A stretch of DNA of 10,850 nucleotides, taken from contig NZ_CALHIK010000109.1 in assembly GCF_938030785.1 (NCBI RefSeq), forward strand, positions 1-10,850. The letters run 5' to 3'. The notes below the pieces were generated by a model. The model worked only from the letters and a program-made list of their open reading frames with translations. It had not been told where the DNA came from and made no database searches. Below, one piece after another: positions 6,902 through 10,850 of this stretch (its first letter is position 1; each line of letters opens with the position of its first letter). The stretch comes from an uncultured Campylobacter sp. Lineage in GTDB: Bacteria; Campylobacterota; Campylobacteria; Campylobacterales; Campylobacteraceae. A program made the position numbers and the translations under genes.

Positions 6902-7567
6902 TTATTCCGCCTGTGCCGTAGCGATAACCGCGCTAGGCTTTGACAACTCTCCTTTGCCGGTTTTTACGACGATTCTGTATTCGTATCCTTCGCCGTAATC
7001 GACGTAATCGATATACTCGGCGCTAAGTCTGCCGCGAACCTCTTTGACGCTGCTCCACGACTCGCTTCCTTTCGGACGGCGCTCGATGACGTAGGAGCTT
7101 ACGCGAAGATCCGGATGCGGACGCCAGATGATCTTTACGCGGCCCGGAAGCCCGTAGATCGCCTGCGCAAACGGCACGGACTCTAGCATCTTAGCAGTAC
7201 TTGCGATAGCGACCGGAGAAGGAGCCGAAACGCCCTTGGCGCCGTATGTGCGCACGGTGTATTTATACGAAGTGCCCGGCTGCAGCCTCGTATCTACGTA
7301 GTGAGTGGAGTATGGATCTGCGATGGTGGCGATCTTTTTGGCTTCGCCGCCGCTTGCGGGTGCTCGGTAAACGACAAAGCCCAGCACGGCGGCATCTAAG
7401 TCGTATCTAGGCCACTCAAGCCCGATCTCATTGTCGCTCGCGATCGTCCTAATCCCCTCTACGCGCGGCAGGCTCTCGTCGCTTGCACTAGGCGCGCTAG
7501 ACATAGCGCAGCCACCCGCTAGTATCGCTAAAGTAGCGCTCAACGTTAGTCGGTAAAATTTTTTCAT
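6902..7567 (-). CDS. flpA: Fibronectin type III lipoprotein, FlpA-like, two-domain form
   Basis: This 221-residue lipoprotein has a signal peptide (MKKFYRLTLSATLAILAGGC) with Cys20 as the likely lipidated residue, then two fibronectin type III domains (about 34-127 and 130-218). The second holds WRPHPDLRV (148-156). In C. jejuni FlpA the motif WRPHPDFRV in the second domain is reported to bind fibronectin, so this is an adhesin with one conservative change (Phe to Leu). C. jejuni FlpA is about 410 residues with three such domains; here the protein stops after the second. An ATG at 7576 is in frame, but AAGGA at 7576-7580 fits the ATG at 7567, with 8 bases between. The stop lies 3 bp before trmB. 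The 5' end overlaps the preceding gene. Confidence 0.85.
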   Translation of the reverse strand: MKKFYRLTLSATLAILAGGCAMSSAPSASDESLPRVEGIRTIASDNEIGLEWPRYDLDAAVLGFVVYRAPASGGEAKKIATIADPYSTHYVDTRLQPGTSYKYTVRTYGAKGVSAPSPVAIASTAKMLESVPFAQAIYGLPGRVKIIWRPHPDLRVSSYVIERRPKGSESWSSVKEVRGRLSAEYIDYVDYGEGYEYRIVVKTGKGELSKPSAVIATAQAE

Positions 7568-8804
7568 AAATTTCATCCTTTACCTTTTGATTTGTCGTAA
7601 AATTTAGAAATTCGCTCGGCAAGTTCGCGCATATTTTCACCTCTTTGCCGCTTCGCGGATGGATGAAATAGAGCAAATAGGCATGGAGCAAAATCCTGCC
7701 AATTTTAGCGTTTTCGCTCTTAAATCCGTATAAATGATCGCCCAAAATGTGCCGATTTATCGAGCTTAAATGCACGCGGATCTGATGCGTGCGACCCGTG
7801 AAGAGCTTTGCCGCGACGAGATTAAAGCTCTTTAGGTTTATCGGCGGCAAAATTTGGTTTTGAGCGGGATTTTTAAAATTTAAAGCTTTATTCTCGGCGA
7901 GATGGGCGGCTTTGGTTTCATTTGCGTTCATATCGGCGGTTAAAATTTTATCCGTGCTATCTACGTTGCCTACGTTGCCAGTACGGCTGCTTGGAATTTT
8001 ATCTGCGCTCCGCATGCAGTTATTTGAAATTTCGTCCGCGTTATCCGCGCGGCTATTTAAAATTTTATCCGCGCCTGCGCTCTTGCCCGCAGCCGTACTA
8101 TTGCCCGCGCCTAAAATTTCATCGCGCTTCTCGGCGGAGTTTTGAAGTTCCGTTAGTTCCGCGCCGCTTATAATTTCATAAAACGCGCTCTTTGCGTTGC
8201 GTCCGCCGGGCACGATCCCCATTTTTAGACGGTTTGCGGGATTGCGAGCGATCGGACGCTCGATTACGCATGGCTGCTTCAGCGGCAGGTCGATGAGCGC
8301 GAGGTATATCCGCCCCATGCTCTTATCGCTTAGTTGCGCCGAGAGCGCAGCGTGCGCAGCGTTGTTTTTAGCGACGAGCAGGGCGCCGCTGGTGAGCTTA
8401 TCGAGGCGGTGCACGATGCCCGCGCGAAGCTCGCCGCCGAGCGTGGAAAGCAGATAGCCGCGAGACTTGAGCCAGTCCACGAGCGTGGGCTCTTTGACGC
8501 TTGCGGCGGGGTGGACGGTAAGACCCGCGGGCTTATTTACCACGAGCAGATCCTCGTCCTCGTATAAAATTTCAATGTCGAAGTTTAGCCGCTCTGCGCT
8601 CGTTTGTTGCGGCGCGGGCGCGGGGTAGTCGATGTGCACGAGCTCGCCCGCGGATAGCTTGTAGCCGGGCCTACTCTGCACGGCTCCGTCCACTCTGACC
8701 GCTTCGGATTTGATTAAATTTGATATTTGATTGCGCGAAATTCCAAGCTGCGAGCTTAAAAAAACATCGAGCCTTTCGCTACATTGTGCTATTAGATTAT
8801 CCAA
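7497..8804 (-). CDS. RluA-family (RluC/RluD-type) 23S rRNA pseudouridine synthase with ~110-residue insertion
   Basis: The protein converts specific uridines, probably in 23S rRNA, to pseudouridine. It has an N-terminal S4 RNA-binding domain (about 6-55) and the catalytic motif GIVHRLDKLTSGALLVAKN (129-147) with catalytic Asp135. The late conserved motif KLFTGRTHQIRVHL (333-346) and LHAYLLYFIHP (373-383) follow. The family is usually near 320 residues; here it is 435. Residues about 214-325 are a low-complexity in-frame insert between the YEII strand and FNLVAAKLFTGRTHQIR. The start is TTG at 8804 with AAAAGG 7 bases upstream in the mRNA. The C-terminus runs 71 bp into flpA, an unusually long overlap. 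It is first in the minus-strand cluster; which uridine it modifies cannot be told. Confidence 0.85.
   Translation of the reverse strand: MDNLIAQCSERLDVFLSSQLGISRNQISNLIKSEAVRVDGAVQSRPGYKLSAGELVHIDYPAPAPQQTSAERLNFDIEILYEDEDLLVVNKPAGLTVHPAASVKEPTLVDWLKSRGYLLSTLGGELRAGIVHRLDKLTSGALLVAKNNAAHAALSAQLSDKSMGRIYLALIDLPLKQPCVIERPIARNPANRLKMGIVPGGRNAKSAFYEIISGAELTELQNSAEKRDEILGAGNSTAAGKSAGADKILNSRADNADEISNNCMRSADKIPSSRTGNVGNVDSTDKILTADMNANETKAAHLAENKALNFKNPAQNQILPPINLKSFNLVAAKLFTGRTHQIRVHLSSINRHILGDHLYGFKSENAKIGRILLHAYLLYFIHPRSGKEVKICANLPSEFLNFTTNQKVKDEIYEKILPTNVERYFSDTSGWLRYV
7576..7580 (-). promoter_or_regulatory. Shine-Dalgarno site deciding the flpA start
   Basis: The mRNA reads AAGGA followed by 8 bases and the ATG at 7567. 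The alternative ATG at 7574-7576 overlaps this motif and so could not use it. The choice gives a typical lipoprotein signal beginning MKKF. Confidence 0.55.
7830..8165 (-). repeat. In-frame insertion with 11-residue D[EK]I[LSP] repeats in the pseudouridine synthase
   Basis: The insert carries five copies of a 13-base word, consensus on the plus strand [CT]T[AG][AG]AATTT[CT][AG]TC, at 7940-7952, 7991-8003, 8024-8036, 8057-8069 and 8111-8123. Spacings are 51, 33, 33 and 54 bp, all multiples of three, so each reads D-[EK]-I-[LSP]. Units of 11 residues run from DKILNSRADNA through DEISNNCMRSA and DKIPSSRTGNV, with a 6-residue spacer (GNVDST) before the next DKIL. Confidence 0.8.
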
Positions 8805-8857
8805 ATTTATACCTTTTTTGGCTATTCTTACGTCAAAATTTTAATTAGGATTAAGCG
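8805..8857. promoter_or_regulatory. Divergent intergenic region between pseudouridine synthase gene and rodA
   Basis: The 53 bp between two TTG starts must serve, or overlap, outward transcription in both directions. It is AT-rich. The rodA ribosome binding site AGGA is at 8847-8850 (7 bases before TTG). For the minus gene, AAAAGG is at about 8812-8817 in mRNA sense. A T-run with TATTCT (8813-8828) could be a Campylobacter-type -10 for rodA, but the match to the TAnaaT pattern is weak. I see no good -10 for the minus-strand cluster here, so its promoter may lie inside rodA. Confidence 0.35.
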
Positions 8858-9964
8858 TTGTTTAAAATTGACAAAAAGATTTTAGCATATTTTGATTTCA
8901 TTCAACCTTTTTTGATCGTGCCGATAGTGGTTTTTTCATACGTTTTAATAAGCGAGGCAAACGACGTGCTGTCCTCGAAGCAGGTGGTTTATTTCGGCGT
9001 CGGATTTGCCGTTTTTACGCTGTTTTTTCTCTTTCCGATACGCAAATTTTTATATCTGATCCCGATATTTTATTGGACCAACATCATATTGCTGCTCAGC
9101 GTCGATTTTTTCGGCGTTAGCAAGCTAGGAGCGAGACGCTGGCTGGAGATTCCTTTCGTGCATTTTACGCTGCAGCCCAGCGAGGTGATGAAGCCCGCGT
9201 TTATCCTGATGCTGATGTATCTGATACACAAAAATCCGCCGCCGAAAAACGGCTACGGGCTGAAGGATTTTTTGCGCCTTAGCTTTTACATACTTCTACC
9301 TTTCGTTTTGATCGCTAAAGAGCCTGATCTGGGCACCGCCGCGATACTTTTTTTGACGGGATTTGCGATCCTTTTCATCATCGGCGTGGATAAAAAAATT
9401 TGGCTTACGCTGATCATTGTTTTTGTGGCCAGCTCGCCGATTTTGTACGAAAACATGCACGATTATCAAAAAAAGCGCATCGCCGATTTCATCAGCGAGG
9501 AGCCCAATTACCAGGTCAAGCAGGCGATCATCGCTATCGGAAACGGCGGCATCTACGGCAAGGATAGAGACGAGGCGACGCAGACGCACTTTAAATTTCT
9601 GCCGATTGCGACGAGCGATTTTATTTTCGCTTATACGATCGAGCGCTTCGGCTTCGTGGGGGCTGCCGCGCTGATCGCACTGTATGCGCTGCTGATACTG
9701 CATCTGCTGAGCCTGAACTACAACTTCAAAAACGATTATCTGATACGGGTCTTTACGAGCGCGCTTGCCTCGCTCATCTTTATCTACGCGGGGGTCAATA
9801 TCTCGATGGTGGTGGGCTTCGCGCCCGTCGTGGGCGTGCCGCTGCCGTTTTTCAGCTACGGTGGCAGCAGCTTCATCACCTTTATGATCCTTTTTGGAAT
9901 TTTACAAAATTTGCTGACGTTTAGGATGAAGGATAACTACAAGACCTACAAGATCAGGATGTAA
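8858..9964 (+). CDS. rodA: Rod shape-determining protein RodA (peptidoglycan glycosyltransferase)
   Basis: The 368-residue SEDS-family integral membrane protein polymerises lipid II into glycan strands for cell elongation, with a class B penicillin-binding protein. Family motifs are all present: GARRWLEIPFVHFTLQPSEVMK (91-112), KEPDLGTA (154-161), GNGGIYGKDRDEATQTHFKF (228-247), SDFIFAYTIERFGFVG (253-268) with Asp254 at the position of the essential SEDS aspartate, and GVPLPFFSYGGSS (326-338). Length is normal for RodA. The start is TTG at 8858 with AGGA at 8847-8850. It is transcribed away from the pseudouridine synthase gene, as mrdB is in C. jejuni. Its sequence has few RAATTY words and no insertion, unlike its neighbours. 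Confidence 0.95.
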   Translation: MFKIDKKILAYFDFIQPFLIVPIVVFSYVLISEANDVLSSKQVVYFGVGFAVFTLFFLFPIRKFLYLIPIFYWTNIILLLSVDFFGVSKLGARRWLEIPFVHFTLQPSEVMKPAFILMLMYLIHKNPPPKNGYGLKDFLRLSFYILLPFVLIAKEPDLGTAAILFLTGFAILFIIGVDKKIWLTLIIVFVASSPILYENMHDYQKKRIADFISEEPNYQVKQAIIAIGNGGIYGKDRDEATQTHFKFLPIATSDFIFAYTIERFGFVGAAALIALYALLILHLLSLNYNFKNDYLIRVFTSALASLIFIYAGVNISMVVGFAPVVGVPLPFFSYGGSSFITFMILFGILQNLLTFRMKDNYKTYKIRM

Positions 9965-10069
9965 ATTTGGTGTTCGCGGATAAATTTTGAAATTCTACAA
10001 AATCGCGCGAGGTTTATTTTGAGCTTCGGCGGCGAAATTTGAAGCCGGGGCGCTAAATTTTAAAGCTCG
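9965..10069. other. Convergent intergenic gap rich in RAATTY words
   Basis: No gene fits between the rodA stop and the stop of the next minus-strand gene. RAATTY sites occur at 9963-9968, 9982-9987, 9990-9995, 10035-10040 and 10054-10059. A weak nested inverted repeat (GAGCTT 10021-10026 with AAGCTC 10063-10068, and CGGC 10027-10030 with GCCG 10044-10047) could form a hairpin between the two gene ends, but it has no T-run and I do not call a terminator. Confidence 0.5.
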
Positions 10070-10396
10070 CTACAAAATAACGCCGACGCCGAGCGTAAAT
10101 ACCACCGCAAAAAGGGCGTATGTAAAGGCGAATTCCAAAGTTTGCGAATTAAAAAATCCGTAGTACAAAACGCTCGTGAAAAATCCGCCCACGAAGGCTA
10201 CGGCAAAGATCCCGATCCGCGCTGCGACTGGCTTTGCGCCGCAAAATTTGTATAGGTAAAAAATCCCGCAGAAGCTGATCGCAAACCAGATCATCGCAGG
10301 CACCGGCCCGCTTAGGCCTATCATGCCGAAAAGATTGGCTAAATTTAAAAGCAGCAAAAATATCACCGCAAGCGCGATTAGCGCGGATTTGATCAT
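10070..10396 (-). CDS. Hypothetical four-helix membrane protein
   Basis: I do not recognise this 108-residue protein. It is almost all hydrophobic, with likely helices at about 4-24, 29-50, 57-80 and 86-107, and a small basic loop (KPVAAR) between the second and third. No catalytic or metal-binding motif is visible. It starts with ATG at 10396, overlapping the stop of the gene upstream as ATGA, so the two are almost certainly co-transcribed and translationally coupled. Codon use and base composition resemble the neighbours. Confidence 0.7.
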   Translation of the reverse strand: MIKSALIALAVIFLLLLNLANLFGMIGLSGPVPAMIWFAISFCGIFYLYKFCGAKPVAARIGIFAVAFVGGFFTSVLYYGFFNSQTLEFAFTYALFAVVFTLGVGVIL

Positions 10397-10850
10397 CTAT
10401 CGTGCCTTGCGTCGGGCGCGAAATTTTCGTTCGAATCTAGCTTGGAATTTTCGCTGTCCTGATTGAAATTTTGCTCGGAATTTTCATCCGCGCCGCTATT
10501 TGAAATTTTAAAATTTCCGTTGGAATTTTCACCGCGATCGTCATTGGAATTTAAAATTTCATCCTCGCTTTGAGAATTTGAAATTTCATCGCCGCTTTTA
10601 AAGCTTAAAATTTCATCCGCCGCAGCGTCTTTGCTTTGCGGTTCCTGCGCCTTTTTTGCGTCATCAGAATCCGCGTCTTTTAAATTTGCGCCCTCGTCTA
10701 AATTTTCAGAGCCTTCGTCCACAGAATTTTTATAAGCTTTGTTTGAAAATCTTTTGTGCCTGATCTGTAGATAAAATACGAAGGCGACGAACGCTACCGC
10801 CGTGATCGCGATGTAGTAGCGGTTTTCAAAGAGCAGCACGCCCTCTACCA
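10393..10850 (-). CDS. Hypothetical single-pass membrane protein with acidic repeat tail (5' end at or beyond window edge)
   Basis: The N-terminus has one membrane helix (about residues 8-26, AITAVAFVAFVFYL) and a short basic stretch (RHKRFSNK); the remaining ~110 residues are Asp/Glu/Asn/Ser-rich. I number from the GTG at 10839. The frame stays open to 10850 and the last complete codon is preceded by ?TG, so the true start may be an ATG completed one base outside the window; GAGG lies only 2 bases before the GTG, too close to serve it. Residues 75-101 are three 9-residue units (DEILSFKSG, DEISNSQSE, DEILNSNDD), followed by ENS/ENF-type repeats. Function unknown; the topology (anchor plus long charged tail) would suit a scaffold or linker, which is a guess. 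Confidence 0.65.
   Translation of the reverse strand, partial: VEGVLLFENRYYIAITAVAFVAFVFYLQIRHKRFSNKAYKNSVDEGSENLDEGANLKDADSDDAKKAQEPQSKDAAADEILSFKSGDEISNSQSEDEILNSNDDRGENSNGNFKISNSGADENSEQNFNQDSENSKLDSNENFAPDARHDR
10537..10617 (-). repeat. Three 27-bp tandem repeats coding DEI[LS] units
   Basis: Units lie at 10591-10617, 10564-10590 and 10537-10563. Each ends, on the plus strand, with the 13-base word TT[AG]AAATTTCATC. This is the same word, in the same reading phase, as the D[EK]I words in the pseudouridine synthase and TrmB inserts. A looser series of GGAATTTTC / AAATTTCC words continues at about 10420-10535. Confidence 0.8.

Noticed and set aside
7940..8123. The regularly spaced 13-base words as a CRISPR array.
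   Set aside because: The repeats are too short and varied, the spacers are themselves repeat-like and coding, and no cas gene is present.
8805..8857. A TTGACG hexamer on the minus strand as a -35 element for the pseudouridine synthase cluster.
   Set aside because: A matching -10 at normal spacing would fall on the ribosome binding site and start codon, so it cannot serve this start.
9296..9703. A 135-codon minus-strand frame inside rodA.
   Set aside because: It is antisense to conserved RodA motifs and has no recognisable features.

Overview
The window looks like the chromosome of a Campylobacter species of the higher-GC, oral or non-thermophilic kind (C. gracilis, C. rectus and C. showae are the type I have in mind). 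The block pseudouridine synthase - flpA - trmB - ftsE - ftsX - envC, divergent from rodA, matches the C. jejuni order Cj1282 / Cj1280c-Cj1275c as I remember it. FlpA also carries the Campylobacter fibronectin-binding motif almost unchanged. The species is an inference from gene order and base composition, not from a search.

Layout. At the left edge (2-256, +) is the C-terminal end of a PepSY-type membrane protein. A short AT-rich convergent gap follows. From 8804 down to 364 on the minus strand runs a tightly packed eight-gene cluster: RluA-family pseudouridine synthase, flpA, trmB, ftsE, ftsX, envC, then the two halves of a ThrE/YjjP-YjjB-type transporter. Most junctions overlap or are a few bases apart, so it is probably one operon. 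Divergent from it across 53 bp is rodA (8858-9964, +). After a second convergent gap come two small minus-strand membrane-protein genes of unknown function with an ATGA overlap; the upstream one runs to the right edge.

How the genes work together. FtsE, FtsX and EnvC form the ABC-type switch and its periplasmic activator that controls septal peptidoglycan amidases. RodA polymerises peptidoglycan for cell elongation. FlpA is a surface lipoprotein adhesin. TrmB and the pseudouridine synthase modify RNA. The ThrE-like pair is a small-molecule exporter. The region is ordinary housekeeping synteny in content.

What is not ordinary is a second layer of sequence laid over these genes. Four unrelated proteins carry in-frame low-complexity additions: the N-terminus of the ThrE_1 protein, a ~285-residue block in TrmB, a ~110-residue block in the pseudouridine synthase, and the tail of the last small membrane protein. 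These additions are built from short tandem or dispersed units of 27 or 33 bp whose cores are AAATTT, GAATTT or GAATTC, all matching RAATTY. The same words crowd the two convergent intergenic gaps and are scarce in conserved domains. By hand count there are about 100 RAATTY sites, against roughly 13 expected from base composition, and AATT in other flanking contexts is rare. RAATTY is the site methylated by CtsM in C. jejuni, where methylation marks DNA for natural transformation. A link between these coding inserts and that system is my hypothesis and the main lead in this window.
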